DNA of 64,000 nucleotides from Azospirillum sp. TSA2s (GCF_004923315.1 NZ_CP039651.1:248001-312000), one strand, 5' to 3'; positions 15,704-24,733 are shown, numbered from the stretch's first letter. Numbers and translations: made by a program. Notes: generated by a model from the letters alone, not told the origin.

Positions 15704-17072
15704 CATCCCGCGCACTACGAGCTTCCGGCTCGCCCTGCTGTTCCTCGCTCTGTTCGGAGCGGCATCGCTGGTGCTCTTCGGCTTCTTGTACTGGCAGACC
15801 GTCGTTTATCTGGGAAGCCGGACGGACGAGTGGCTGGACAGGGAAACGGCAGGCTTCTCGACCGTCGCCATTTCCAGCCTCGCGGCGCGTCTGGACTCTC
15901 GGGCCGGAACGGCTGTCTCGGCGCAGCGCCCGTTCGCCCTGTTCGACGCGTCGGGTGCGCACCTTGCAGGCAATGCGATTCCCTTGCCCACCCCGAACGG
16001 CGGGCCGCTGCCTGGGCCGCCTTTGGACCAGCCATTCGACTTCGCGCTGACGGTTGGCGGCGAGATGGTGTGGTTTCGCGGCATGGTGCATCGGATGCCA
16101 TCCGGCGAGCTTCTGCTGATCAGCCAGGACGTGGACGAGATGAATGAATTCCACGAGGTGCTGGTCGGCGCCATGGCCTCGGGCGGTGTCCTGGTGCTGA
16201 TCGTCGGACTGGCCGGCGCCGTCGTGACCGGGACCGGGGCGCTCCGCCACATCGACGCGGTCACCCGTGCCATCGAGCGCATCGTCAACGGCAATCTTGC
16301 CGAGCGTCTGCCCCGGCAGGGAAGCGGCGGCGACCTCGACCGGCTGGTCCAGGTCGTGAACGGCATGCTGGACGACATCGAGCGCCTGATGCACGAGGTC
16401 AAAGGGGTATGCGACAACATCGCTCACGACCTGCGCACGCCGCTGACCCGCCTGCTCGCCGGGCTGGAACGGGCGAGCAGGCGCGCCACATCGACAGAGG
16501 CCTACGCGGCGGCGGTCGACGAGGCGGTCGTCGAGATCAAGGGCGTGCTGGATACCTTCAACGCGCTTATGCGCATTTCCGAGGCGGAGGACGGCGCCCG
16601 GCGCGCCGGCTTCACAACCCTCGACCTCGCCTCGGTGGCGGCCGACGTGGTTGAATTCTATGATCCGCTGGCCGAGGCGAAGGAGATCGCCCTGGTCTTC
16701 GAAACCGATGGCCCCGCCTCGCTGGCGGGCGATCCGAGCCTTCTGTTCGAGGCGATCGGAAACCTGGTCGACAATGCCGTCAAGTTCACTCCTTCGGGCG
16801 GGCGGATCACGGTTCGCGCCTTCCACGGGACGAAGGGTCCCGGGGTCAGTGTGACCGACACCGGCCCCGGAATCCCCATGGAGGAGCGCGAGGCCGTACA
16901 GCGGCGTTTCTATCGCGCCGAAAAGAGCCGGCACACGCCGGGGACCGGGCTCGGACTCAGCCTCGTCGCCGCGGTCTCGCGGCTGCATGGTCTGGCGCTG
17001 AGCATCGACGACGCCCGTCCCGGATGCCGGGTGACCCTCTCGCAGACGGGCGGCACAGGGTTGTCCTCCTGA
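15690..17072 (+). CDS. HisKA-type sensor histidine kinase
   Basis: 460 residues from ATG 15690 (ATG 15681 possible), overlapping the regulator stop. TM1 is in RLALLFLALFGAASLVLFGF; a short periplasmic loop of about 130 residues follows; TM2 is GGVLVLIVGLAGAVVTGTGA; then HAMP (RIVNGNLAERLPRQGSGGDL). The phosphoacceptor His is in DNIAHDLRTPLTRLL, the N box in LVDNAVKFTPSGG, and G boxes in DTGPGIP and GTGLGLSLVAAV. It autophosphorylates on His and passes phosphate to the Asp of the preceding regulator. The stimulus is unknown. Confidence 0.93.
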   Translation: MRPSDIPRTTSFRLALLFLALFGAASLVLFGFLYWQTVVYLGSRTDEWLDRETAGFSTVAISSLAARLDSRAGTAVSAQRPFALFDASGAHLAGNAIPLPTPNGGPLPGPPLDQPFDFALTVGGEMVWFRGMVHRMPSGELLLISQDVDEMNEFHEVLVGAMASGGVLVLIVGLAGAVVTGTGALRHIDAVTRAIERIVNGNLAERLPRQGSGGDLDRLVQVVNGMLDDIERLMHEVKGVCDNIAHDLRTPLTRLLAGLERASRRATSTEAYAAAVDEAVVEIKGVLDTFNALMRISEAEDGARRAGFTTLDLASVAADVVEFYDPLAEAKEIALVFETDGPASLAGDPSLLFEAIGNLVDNAVKFTPSGGRITVRAFHGTKGPGVSVTDTGPGIPMEEREAVQRRFYRAEKSRHTPGTGLGLSLVAAVSRLHGLALSIDDARPGCRVTLSQTGGTGLSS

Positions 17073-17089
17073 TCGACCGTCCGGGCCTC

Positions 17090-17111
17090 GGCGGTGCCTG
17101 GGAACACCGCC
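17090..17111. terminator. Hairpin between convergent genes, weak terminator candidate
   Basis: GGCGGTG and CACCGCC form a perfect 7-bp stem around an 8-base loop, placed between the convergent kinase and the gene ending at 17138. The following bases are not a clean T-tract, so intrinsic termination is only a possibility. Confidence 0.35.
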
Positions 17112-17137
17112 AAAGTCCAGTTCTTCGCTTCCCGGGT

Positions 17138-17422
17138 TCAGCGGGCCTGACTGGCCTGTCCGATGGCCACCTTCAGATAGTCGAGGGCTTCGGCATCCTT
17201 GCCCTGGTCATGAAGCCATTCGGCCATGTGACGATCGATGTTGATTGTGGCCGCCCTCCGCGTGCCAATCGTACGCTCGCCGTTGAGCAGCTTCTGCAGG
17301 ATCGCGGTTTCGTTCCTGTAGGTGTCGGCAGCATCGTTGCCGGCAGCCAGGGAAGGCGCGACGGTGAAGGAAAGAAGACCGACAGACAGAAGACCGGCGA
17401 CTGTCAAGGTTCGAACGATCAT
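17138..17422 (-). CDS. Small exported protein, unknown function
   Basis: 94 residues from ATG 17422 (the frame extends 13 codons upstream without a better start). It has a clear signal peptide: MIVRTLTVAGLLSVGLLSF, then TVAPSLAAGN with an Ala-x-Ala-type cleavage site. The mature part of ~70 residues is helical and polar (DTYRNETAILQKLLNGERTI, DQGKDAEALDYLKVAIGQA) and resembles a single helical repeat. Probably periplasmic. The family is not recognised. It lies just downstream of the first ftr operon on the same strand, with a 160-base gap. Confidence 0.7.
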   Translation of the reverse strand: MIVRTLTVAGLLSVGLLSFTVAPSLAAGNDAADTYRNETAILQKLLNGERTIGTRRAATINIDRHMAEWLHDQGKDAEALDYLKVAIGQASQAR

Positions 17423-17582
17423 GATGAGGTTCCCATAAGTTCTGGATCGCCAGAGCGGCAATCACGGAATGACGGGAACGATAAACATTCGGGTATGAAG
17501 GCCCGTTCGCCGGTTCCTGAATTTTTTATCGTGAAGCGCTGTTCATGAAGCCCGAAAAACGCCATTCTGGCTTGCCGCCCGT

Positions 17583-18998
17583 TCATGGGGACCAGAAGAG
17601 CGTTCCCCAATTCACGGCGGCGAGACCGCACAGGATCGCCATCGTGCCCGTGGCAAACAGCCGGCGGGATGGGGAGGCCGTATAATGCGCGACGATCCTG
17701 GCAGACAGCCAGGCGGACCACAAGGTGGCGCCGGCCAGGAGGATGGCCCGCAGCGGATCGACGAAACCGGGATGGAACCCGTTGGTCCGCAGCAGCGTCA
17801 CCGTCGTCATCGAAAGCCCGAGAATGACGCCAATGGCCGAAATCGGGATCAGGGCCTGGGCAAGATGGTGGAAACGGCCGGACGACCATCCACCGGAGAT
17901 CCGGGTTGCGAGCGCAAGGCCGCCCGCGAAGACGAGGCCGGTGAGAAGCGCCTCCACGCCGATGAAGGCCAGCAGCGCGACGCCGTCGAGCACGCCCATG
18001 ACGTCGTTGTTTTCAGGATAGTTGGTCAGAATCCACCAGGGCATCACCATGTCAAGCAGGCGATCGGCCCCGAACGACAGCAGCATTTCGGCGAACCACA
18101 TCTTCAGATCGATAAACAGGCTGCTTCCCGTCCAGCGGAAAGCGCCTCCGGCGACCCCCAGAAGGCCGATCAGGATCAACGCCGTCTCCCAGGGTTTGGC
18201 CTCGCGGCCGGCGACATTGGCGATCTCATCGTTGAAGGGGCGGTGCTCGAGCACTATGGCGTTGCGGAAGCCGCTGCATCGCCCACACATGTGACATTGC
18301 GCATTGCCTTCCAGCGTACGCAGCGGCACCAGCGGTGCGCAGTTGACGACCGTACGATGGCCGTCGGCTGGCTTGCGCCAGCGGTCCCAGGCGTCGCGGT
18401 CGACCCGGTAATGAACCGGCGCCAGCTTTGAGACCAGCGCGAACACGCCGTTGACCGGACAGAGATGGCGGCACCAGACGCGCTTGTTCCGTCCCCAGAT
18501 CAGGCCTGTGGCGATGGCCGCGACGGTCGAACCGCCGAGGATTACCAGGACGGCGGCCGGATACTGGTAGACGGAGATCATCTGGCCGTAGATGGTCGTG
18601 CCGAGGAAACCGACGAAGGGCCACCCCTTCCAGGTGACCCAGCGCGGCACGGCACGGCCCAGCGACCAAGCGGAGGCTCGTTCGGACAGCGCCCCCTCCG
18701 GGCAGAGGACGCCGCACCACAGCCGGCCGAACAGGATCATCGACAGCAGCACGCCCGGCCACCAGATCCCCCAGAACACGAATTGGGCGAAGATGGTGAC
18801 GTGGGTCCAGATGCGGTCGACGTTGGTCGGCAGCGGCATCAGCGTGGGAACGACGATCAGGACGGCATAGATGACGATGACCGCCCACTGCACGCCCATG
18901 ATCAGCCGCCGCGATCGGCCCATCCAATCGCCCAGGCCGGCCAGCGTCCGTTTCAGGCCGCCACGATGCGTTGCTGACGGGGTCGTGCAATCAGCCAT
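17583..18998 (-). CDS. ftrD: FtrD-like 4Fe-4S membrane ferredoxin of the ferrous iron system (copy 1)
   Basis: 471 residues. Polytopic membrane protein with NapH/CcoG-style cysteine motifs: RLWCGVLCPEGALSE, KRVWCRHLCPVNGVF and a 4Fe-4S-like CHMCGRCSGFRNAI. In FtrABCD systems (Brucella, Bordetella) FtrD is thought to accept or recycle the electron released when the cupredoxin FtrB oxidises Fe(II). The start MADCTTPSATH at 18998 lies inside ftrC, a 46-base overlap, so translation is coupled; the larger open frame upstream is a shadow of ftrC. At least eight membrane segments are visible. The copy at 48238-49653 has the same length. Confidence 0.9.
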   Translation of the reverse strand: MADCTTPSATHRGGLKRTLAGLGDWMGRSRRLIMGVQWAVIVIYAVLIVVPTLMPLPTNVDRIWTHVTIFAQFVFWGIWWPGVLLSMILFGRLWCGVLCPEGALSERASAWSLGRAVPRWVTWKGWPFVGFLGTTIYGQMISVYQYPAAVLVILGGSTVAAIATGLIWGRNKRVWCRHLCPVNGVFALVSKLAPVHYRVDRDAWDRWRKPADGHRTVVNCAPLVPLRTLEGNAQCHMCGRCSGFRNAIVLEHRPFNDEIANVAGREAKPWETALILIGLLGVAGGAFRWTGSSLFIDLKMWFAEMLLSFGADRLLDMVMPWWILTNYPENNDVMGVLDGVALLAFIGVEALLTGLVFAGGLALATRISGGWSSGRFHHLAQALIPISAIGVILGLSMTTVTLLRTNGFHPGFVDPLRAILLAGATLWSAWLSARIVAHYTASPSRRLFATGTMAILCGLAAVNWGTLFWSP

Positions 18999-19786
18999 AG
19001 CACAAAGCTCCAGTAAGCGATAAAGGCGAGAAGCTCCGTCAGGACTGGGCGGGCACGATATCCGGTGAGACCGGCGACCAGGCCGCCGAAGGATCCGCCG
19101 TCGGACAGAAGCCACGAACTGTCCCAAAGCCGGCGCGAAAGCACGGGCAGGACGTCGAGATCGATCAGGCCGTCGACGCCGGAGACGACCAGCGCACAGG
19201 CCAAAAGCAGGAGTATCGTCTCGGTGACGCGGAAGAAGACCTTCCAGGACAGGCGATGACTGCCGAGTTGAAGCAGGGCGTAGGTGGCGAAGGCGGCGAG
19301 AAGACCGAGAACTCCCGCACCGATGGCAGGCAAGCGCCCATCCCCGAGATCGGCGGAAAGGATGCCGTAAAGGAAGACCACCGCCTCCGAGCCCTCGCGG
19401 GTCAACGCGATGAGCGCCAGGGTGAAGACGCCCCACCAATTTTCGGTGGTCACCGCCTCTCCCAGCGCCCCTTCGAGATCGCGCTTCATGGTGCGGCCAT
19501 TGCGTCGCATCCACACCACCATCTGCAGGATCAGGCCGGCGGCGACCAGGACCATGGCTGTGCGGAAAATTCCGAGGGCGGTGTCGGAAAGGACATCCGC
19601 CAAGGCGACGAAGGCCCCGCCGAGCGCTGCGGCGACGACGAGGCCGGCCAGGGCACCCGACCACAAAAAGACGCGGGCCCGGCGAGCCTCCGGCGCATTG
19701 ACCGCAAGCCAGGCGTTGAGGATGCCGACGACGAGAAGCGCCTCGACGCTTTCCCGCCACACCACGAAGATTACGTTTCCGTACAT
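18953..19786 (-). CDS. ftrC: FtrC, FTR1-family iron permease (copy 1)
   Basis: 277 residues, about seven membrane segments. Two REGxE-like iron motifs are visible: VVWRESVEALLVVGI near residue 10 and ALTREGSEAVVFLYG near 128, as in yeast Ftr1p and EfeU. It carries iron across the inner membrane after the periplasmic FtrA/FtrB pair has bound and oxidised it. The gene follows ftrB by 29 bases and overlaps ftrD. By my count the copy at 49608-50441 differs at 18 of 277 residues, all outside the REGxE motifs. Confidence 0.93.
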   Translation of the reverse strand: MYGNVIFVVWRESVEALLVVGILNAWLAVNAPEARRARVFLWSGALAGLVVAAALGGAFVALADVLSDTALGIFRTAMVLVAAGLILQMVVWMRRNGRTMKRDLEGALGEAVTTENWWGVFTLALIALTREGSEAVVFLYGILSADLGDGRLPAIGAGVLGLLAAFATYALLQLGSHRLSWKVFFRVTETILLLLACALVVSGVDGLIDLDVLPVLSRRLWDSSWLLSDGGSFGGLVAGLTGYRARPVLTELLAFIAYWSFVLWLIARPRQQRIVAA

Positions 19787-19815
19787 GCGCCGTCCGCCTT
19801 TCGTTGCGTGGCCCG

Positions 19816-20205
19816 TTACTTGGCGATCAGCACCGCAGGCGGCGCGTCGGGATGGAAGTCGTCGAAGAACGGGTATTCGCCGGGATCGAGCCCCTTGATC
19901 ACCATGTCCGTGGTCACCCCCGGAGCGATGACCTTCTCCTTGCGCAGCGGCAGGCTCTCGAACTCGGCCGGCGTCTTGCCGGCGTTGACGAGTTGCAGTT
20001 CGATCCGCGTGTCGGCCGGGACTTCGATGCGCAGGGGTGTCATCTTGCCGTCCTCGAAGACGATCCTGAAGACGGGATCGGCCGCATGCGCCTGGCCGGG
20101 AAGCCCGGAAACGGCCCCGGCCAGGGTCAGGACCGCACCGGACAGGCGCCAGGACCAGCGCGAGGCGGCGGTTTTAATAACCACCTTTTTTACCCGTGCC
20201 GGCAT
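19816..20205 (-). CDS. ftrB: FtrB, periplasmic cupredoxin (copy 1)
   Basis: 129 residues from MPARVKKVV at 20205, which overlaps the 3' end of ftrA by 32 bases. Signal peptide: SGAVLTLAGAVSGLPGQAHA. The mature EfeO-type cupredoxin domain runs from DPVFRIVFEDGKMTPLRIEV to the C-terminus, with LPLRKEKVIAPGVTTDMVI and the C-terminal YPFFDDFHPDAPPAVLIAK. In Brucella and Bordetella models FtrB oxidises Fe(II) bound by FtrA before transfer to the FtrC permease. A classical type-1 copper Cys is not evident, so the redox metal is uncertain. Confidence 0.85.
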   Translation of the reverse strand: MPARVKKVVIKTAASRWSWRLSGAVLTLAGAVSGLPGQAHAADPVFRIVFEDGKMTPLRIEVPADTRIELQLVNAGKTPAEFESLPLRKEKVIAPGVTTDMVIKGLDPGEYPFFDDFHPDAPPAVLIAK

Positions 20206-20713
20206 AGACGAAGTCGTATTTTGCTTCGAAGGGTTTGAACCAGGGAGCGACACCGGTCTCCTTGTCCACATGGCGGCCGAAATGGACGTGCTGGTTCGCC
20301 GACGGCGGAGAAATCTTGAGGATCAGCTGATACTTGCCATTCCCGGCCATCTTGACGTTGTCGCCGTAGTGCGGGCCGTCGTTGGCGACCATCGGCATGA
20401 AGAGACCCTTGGCCACCTCCGCACCGTCCTTCGTTAGCGTGTATTCGACGACCAGATCGGGAACCCAGTCGCCTTTGGCAAAGCCGTTCCTGTTATCCTT
20501 GGTGGCCTTGATGTCGGCTTCCAGATGGACGTCGCTGTCTGCCGCCGGCCGCATCATGCCGGCCGGCTCCATCTCGATGGGCTGCAGATAGACGGCTGCG
20601 ACGTCGAGACCCTCCTGGGTCTGCGGCTTGCCGACGGGGTATTCCTTCGCCGAGGCGGATAATGCGGTTCCCATGAGGAGGACCGAAGCAAGCACTGTGG
20701 TTCTAAGCATCAT
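20174..20713 (-). CDS. ftrA: FtrA, periplasmic iron-binding P19/Tp34 family protein (copy 1)
   Basis: 179 residues, signal peptide MMLRTTVLASVLLMGTALSA then SAKEYPVGKP. Family motifs of the P19/FetP/Tp34 group are visible: VAAVYLQPIEMEPAGMM with the metal-ligand Glu and Met, DSDVHLEADIKATKDN, NDGPHYGDNVKM and NQHVHFGRHVDKETG with the His ligands. The dimeric family binds Cu and Fe in the periplasm and delivers ferrous iron to an FTR1 permease. It is the first gene of the ftrABCD operon, with a candidate Fur-type site upstream. The copy at 50829-51368 is nearly identical in these motifs. Confidence 0.93.
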   Translation of the reverse strand: MMLRTTVLASVLLMGTALSASAKEYPVGKPQTQEGLDVAAVYLQPIEMEPAGMMRPAADSDVHLEADIKATKDNRNGFAKGDWVPDLVVEYTLTKDGAEVAKGLFMPMVANDGPHYGDNVKMAGNGKYQLILKISPPSANQHVHFGRHVDKETGVAPWFKPFEAKYDFVYAGTGKKGGY

Positions 20714-20840
20714 CTGCAGGCACCCCGTTGAATTTGTGAATGCAACTCATCCGCATTCTCGGCGTTGCGTCAACGGGCGTATAGCAACATTGGGAATTTG
20801 TATAGTTGGCACGATGCCGCAGTAAGAGGCCGTCCGGTAG
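20714..20840 (-). promoter_or_regulatory. ftr operon promoter with candidate Fur/Mur-type box (copy 1)
   Basis: The box TGCAACTCATCCGCA lies at 20741-20755, inside a wider GAATGC-N9-GCATTC inverted repeat. TGC...GCA palindromes of this length resemble alphaproteobacterial Fur/Mur sites. On the minus strand a TTGACG lies 17 bases upstream of a weak -10 that overlaps the box. The whole region is conserved in front of the second operon (51369-51495), which supports function. The regulator is inferred. Confidence 0.5.
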
Positions 20841-21431
20841 GGTCGGTGCCACTGGGAGCAATGCGGTGGTGGATGATCGATGGGTGCACACGGCCTCGCG
20901 TTCCAGGGAGTAGGGTTTGAACCGGTGGGTGACGGAGGATGCTATGTCGCCGAGACGCGGAGCCCATACGGTCTGGCACGGCATATTGTCGATGCTTCCA
21001 CTGGCGAGTTGATGGAAAATGGACGTGAACCGCTTCGCGCGCTCGCTTTCTTCCTGACACCGATCGATCCGGTAAAGCTGGCGTTTCCCTTCGCCGCGGC
21101 GATCCGGACCGCGGAAGTCCGATCCGGTGGGAAGGCCCCAAAAGGCCACGCCACCACAGCGCAGGATCGGCATCCTTTACCGGATCGGGGCGTCAGCGCG
21201 GATGGCATAGCAACGCTCCTCGATGTCGATGCATCCAAAAAGTCACCGTCCATTGATCGCGTGAACGGCACCACGCAGTAGCACAGCGCACCGACTGCGA
21301 CCGGAGATGCTGTAACCAGCATGCATTCTGACAATGCGTATCGCACAAGCTCAACATGGTGACAGTCACAATCAAAATATAAGCCTTTGATCGCGGCCCA
21401 CAGCCGCTTCAGACAACGGAACCTTTTCTAA
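20841..21431. other. Gene-poor stretch
   Basis: About 590 bases with no gene I can support. Open frames exist on both strands (for example 20880-21281 plus, 20942-21346 minus), but none has a convincing start, ribosome-binding site or recognisable domain. The similarity to the second ftr copy ends near its left edge, so this is probably the junction of the duplicated segment. Confidence 0.4.
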
Positions 21432-22178
21432 ATGATGACCGTCAGACAACTACGCCGCTTTCCGTGGATCGCTATTCTGAGACCGAACACAGGAGCCATG
21501 CTCGCACTTCTGACAGTGGTGTCCGGTTGCTTACTCATGTTTCTCTGGTTGGCTGGTGAGGTCACCGAGGGTGACACCGGTGTTTTCGATCGGACGATTT
21601 TGCTGGCCTTCCGCAACGCCGCTGACCCTACCCGTCCGCTCGGACCGATTTGGCTGGAAACGTTGGCCCGAGACATCACAAGCCTGGGAAGCACCACGGT
21701 CCTGACGATCATGACACTGTTCATGATCGGCCTTCTTTTGCTCCTTCGCGCCCGATTGGAGGCCCTCCAGGTCATTGGTGCGATGGGTGGAGGTTCGCTG
21801 CTGAACACAGTGCTGAAGCATTTGTTCGACCGGCAACGACCGGATTTGCTGCCGCACGTGGTGGAAGCCATGAACGCGAGCTTTCCGAGCGGTCATGCCA
21901 CGATGTCGACCGTTGCCTACCTGATATTGGGTACCGCACTGACACGGCTCTCCCTGGCACGTTTGGTCAAGGTTTACATTCTGTGCGGGGCCGTTTCCCT
22001 GCCGCTGTTGATTGGGCTGAGCCGCATCTATCTGGGAGTCCATTGGCCGACCGACGTGCTTGCCGGTTGGTGCCTTGGCGCAAGTTGGGCACTGCTATGG
22101 TGGATGGTGCTGCGGTGGCTTCGGCGCGACAATTCGACCGCACCGAAAGAAGACAGCACGTCACCATTTCGGCGGTGA
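21432..22178 (+). CDS. PAP2-family phosphatase, membrane
   Basis: 248 residues with about six membrane segments. The three PAP2 catalytic motifs are in order: KHLFDRQRPDL near residue 136, SFPSGHATMS near 156 with the acid/base His, and SRIYLGVHWPTDVLAGW near 198 with the nucleophilic His. Enzymes of this class dephosphorylate undecaprenyl pyrophosphate, phosphatidylglycerol phosphate or related lipids at the periplasmic face. It stands alone between the gene-poor stretch and the ABC ATPase. AT-rich DNA follows the stop. Substrate undetermined. Confidence 0.9.
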   Translation: MMTVRQLRRFPWIAILRPNTGAMLALLTVVSGCLLMFLWLAGEVTEGDTGVFDRTILLAFRNAADPTRPLGPIWLETLARDITSLGSTTVLTIMTLFMIGLLLLLRARLEALQVIGAMGGGSLLNTVLKHLFDRQRPDLLPHVVEAMNASFPSGHATMSTVAYLILGTALTRLSLARLVKVYILCGAVSLPLLIGLSRIYLGVHWPTDVLAGWCLGASWALLWWMVLRWLRRDNSTAPKEDSTSPFRR

Positions 22179-22317
22179 AAAGAAAATTCTTTATTATCTT
22201 AATAATTTAAAATGAATTTTTCTATATCCGCGTTGTATTTGATATTATCAAAGTTTATTACCAACCTGTATGCTGACGGATAAATATCTACGTGGTTTCA
22301 TCCCTTATCATTGCGGC

Positions 22318-23082
22318 ATGAGTACTGAAATGATAACACCCGGGCGGACCAGCGTGTACCGATCAGATGTACCATTCCTCAAGATTCGAGATTTGGCGAT
22401 CAACATCGGCGACACACCCGTTCTTCACGCCGTCTCTCTCAGCGTACGACCTGGAGAGGTTGTCGGACTGCTTGGCCCGAATGGGGCGGGAAAGACAACC
22501 ACCATGGCTGCTGCACTTGGCCTGCTGCCAAAGCGGTCCGGGGAGACACGCCTATTTGATCAGGATCCAAGTATAGCCGGGCCAGCCATCCGAAGACGAG
22601 TGGGCATTTTGCCTGATCGACATGGCTTCTATGACTGGATGACGGCCCTGGATTACCTTACCTTATTCGCCAACCTTTATGGGTCCCCCTTGACTCCGCA
22701 AACAGCAACGGACTTGCTTGACCGCGTCGGGTTGGCACCACATCGTCGACAGCCCATCGGTGCATTTTCACATGGCATGCGGCAGCGCCTGGGCCTCGCC
22801 CGAGCTCTGGTTCCAATTCCAAAACTGCTGCTGCTCGACGAACGAACCAATGGCCTCGACCCTCAGGGGCGGCGAACAATCCATGACATCCTGGTCAGTC
22901 TCGCCCTGCAAGGGGTCGGAATACTGTTGTGTACACACCTCCTCGATGATGTCGAAAGACTGTGCCACCGCATCGCACTGATCGTCGAAGGGCGCACCGT
23001 GGCAGAAGGGAAGATCGAGGAGTTGCTGCATACGCATGCGTTCGATCGGCGTTTCCGCTTGCGGCTGGGGATGACGCCATAG
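22318..23082 (+). CDS. ABC transporter ATP-binding protein, partner genes missing
   Basis: 254 residues from ATG 22318 (22270 also possible). Walker A is GLLGPNGAGKTTTMAAALG, Q loop region RRVGILPDRHGFYDWMTAL, signature GAFSHGMRQRLGLARAL, Walker B LLLLDERTNGLDPQGR and switch His ILLCTHLLDDVE. Two positions are unusual: the signature is FSHGM instead of LSGGQ, and Walker B reads DERTNGLDP where DEPTNGLDP is normal. It resembles multidrug or NatA-type exporters that pair with an ABC-2 permease, but the ISKra4-like element begins 18 bases after the stop and no permease is adjacent, so the operon is probably broken. AT-rich upstream DNA suggests a strong promoter or a foreign origin. Confidence 0.85.
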   Translation: MSTEMITPGRTSVYRSDVPFLKIRDLAINIGDTPVLHAVSLSVRPGEVVGLLGPNGAGKTTTMAAALGLLPKRSGETRLFDQDPSIAGPAIRRRVGILPDRHGFYDWMTALDYLTLFANLYGSPLTPQTATDLLDRVGLAPHRRQPIGAFSHGMRQRLGLARALVPIPKLLLLDERTNGLDPQGRRTIHDILVSLALQGVGILLCTHLLDDVERLCHRIALIVEGRTVAEGKIEELLHTHAFDRRFRLRLGMTP

Positions 23083-23167
23083 AACGGGCCTCAATATACG
23101 CTGAGACCGTCGCAAACCTGGGGGGAGAATGGTACGGCGTGTCCGGATGGTAGCGGTCGGGGGCACG

Positions 23168-23833
23168 ATGAAGTGGCGGGTCATGGTTGAGGTGACGGGC
23201 GGGGATGGTGCGGTGACGCGGCACATGATCTCCGAGGATGAGCGCACCGAAGTGGGTCAGGCGGCGACGCTCTGGCTGAGCTTGGCTGAGGGAAAGGCAA
23301 CCCTGTCCGGCCTGCAGCGCGTCCTGGTCACCGCGCAGGCCGATGCGCACTGTCGCCGCCGTCGCCGGCGCAGCCACTGTGGGCATTGCGCCCGCTCAAG
23401 GATCACCGCACCCGCAAATTGGTGTCGCTGTTCGGCACGGTGGAGGTGCGCGCGCCCCGCTTCGGCCCCTGCCACTGTGGTGTGGCCTGCCGGCGCAGCC
23501 TGACCCCGGTCGCGGAGATGATGCCCGATCGCTGCACTCCGGAGTACGAACGCGTCCTGGCCGAGATGGGTAGCGCGCTGCCGTACCGGCGGGCGCGGGG
23601 GCTGCTGGCCGAGCTGCTGCCCTTGGATACGGATCCGGATGTGGAGACGATCCGCCGGCGCACACTCCAGGTTGGGGCTCGGCTCGAACGGGCGGCGCTG
23701 GTTCCGCCGGACGAGGGATCGCCGGCCCCGGCGCAGGCGATCACGCTGGCCATCGACGCGGGGCACGTGAAATCGGTGCGGACCTACCAGATGCGCTCGT
23801 TCGAGGTGATGATCGCGCGGGCGGCCGACGATG
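23168..23833 (+). pseudogene. ISKra4-family transposase, N-terminal part, frameshifted
   Basis: The first ~70 residues (MKWRVMVEVTGGDGAVTRHM, LSLAEGKATLSGLQRVLVTA, ADAHCRRRRRRSHCG) are in one frame; a shift near 23375 moves the reading into a second frame, RPLKDHRTRKLVSLFGTVEV, APRFGPCHCGVACRR and ITLAIDAGHVKSVRTYQMRS. The protein is then cut at ARAADDG by the IS66-like element. Both the frameshift and the insertion disable it. The remainder is at 28918-29632. Confidence 0.8.
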
Positions 23834-23914
23834 GTAAGCGGTGTTCTGGCCCCATCTTCCAGCGGGATCAGTGCGGAGCGAATCTCCCGGATCGCATGAT
23901 CGGGAGAACGGTTT

Positions 23915-24319
23915 GTGTCTACGCTCGACCTTACGCTTGACCAGGAGCCCGTGCGGGTGCGCCGGATGGAGGTGATCACGGGCGATGTAGGGCGCCGGAC
24001 CTGGTTGTCAGAGGAGAAGGCGCGGATCCTGGCTGAGGCGGCGGTCCCCGGGGTCGTGGTCTCCGAAGTGGCCCGGCGTCACGGATTGCGGCCCCAGCAG
24101 GGGTTCGGCTGGCGCCGGGAAGCGCGTGCCGCCAACCGCTTCCAGGAAGAGGGGTTGGTGTTTGCGCCGGTGGTGCTGGACACCACGCCGCCCCCGGCCG
24201 CGCCGAAGGGATTTCCGGCCATCGAAGTGCAGATCGGCGATACGGTGGTGCGCGTGCCGGCCGGCATGGACAGCGCCACCGTCAAGGCGGTGCTGCGCGC
24301 GGTGAGGGCGTCGCGGTGA
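23915..24319 (+). CDS. tnpA: IS66 accessory protein TnpA
   Basis: 134 residues of the IS66 Orf1/TnpA family, a helix-turn-helix protein of unknown mechanism needed for transposition of IS66 elements. Visible features are RRTWLSEEKARILAEAAVPG, SEVARRHGLRPQQGFGWRRE and a C-terminal strand region (FPAIEVQIGDTVVRVPAGMD, TVKAVLRAVRASR). The start reads MSTLDLTLDQEP; tnpB begins four bases before its stop (ATGA-type overlap), so the two are coupled. Frame intact. Confidence 0.9.
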   Translation: MSTLDLTLDQEPVRVRRMEVITGDVGRRTWLSEEKARILAEAAVPGVVVSEVARRHGLRPQQGFGWRREARAANRFQEEGLVFAPVVLDTTPPPAAPKGFPAIEVQIGDTVVRVPAGMDSATVKAVLRAVRASR

Positions 24320-24669
24320 TCGGCATCGAGGGCGCGGTGCGGGTTCTTGTCGCCGCCAAGCTGGTCGATTTCCGCAAGGGCATGGATGGTTTGGCCGCCC
24401 TGGTGCAGCAGCAACTGGGGGCGGATCCCTTCAGCGGGGTCGTCTACGTCTTCCGCTCCAAGCGAGCCGATCGGGTCAAGCTCCTGCACTGGGACGGCAC
24501 CGGACTGGTTCTCATCGCGAAGAGATTGGAGGCCGGCCAGTTCCGCTGGCCAGCGATCCGCGACGGCGTGATCCGGCTGACCCCGGCTCAGCTCTCAGCG
24601 CTCGTCGAGGGTCTGGACTGGACCCGGATGCGGGGCGTGCGGGTGCCGCGGCCGACGTCCGCCGGCTGA
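24316..24669 (+). CDS. tnpB: IS66 accessory protein TnpB
   Basis: 117 residues, the IS66 Orf2 family, with the signature LVDFRKGMDGLAALVQQQLG, ADPFSGVVYVFRSKRADRVK, LLHWDGTGLVLIAKRLEAGQ and RLTPAQLSALVEGLDW. Start is GTG at 24316, overlapping the tnpA stop. Frame intact. The C-terminal tail (RVPRPTSAG) is family-like. The protein cooperates with TnpA and TnpC in transposition by an unresolved mechanism. Confidence 0.92.
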   Translation: MIGIEGAVRVLVAAKLVDFRKGMDGLAALVQQQLGADPFSGVVYVFRSKRADRVKLLHWDGTGLVLIAKRLEAGQFRWPAIRDGVIRLTPAQLSALVEGLDWTRMRGVRVPRPTSAG

Positions 24670-24733
24670 GCTGCGACACAGCGACTCGCTTGCCGCTTCG
24701 CAGGCGAGGACTGCGCAAGCCGCCGCTATACTG

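Noticed and set aside
17583..19760. 725-residue frame covering ftrC and ftrD (and the same at 48238-50415)
   Set aside because: The upstream half is an out-of-frame reading of ftrC; ftrD starts at MADCTTPSATH in both copies.
20880..21281. 133-residue frame in the gap after the first ftr operon
   Set aside because: No start signal, domain or conservation; an equally long frame exists on the other strand.
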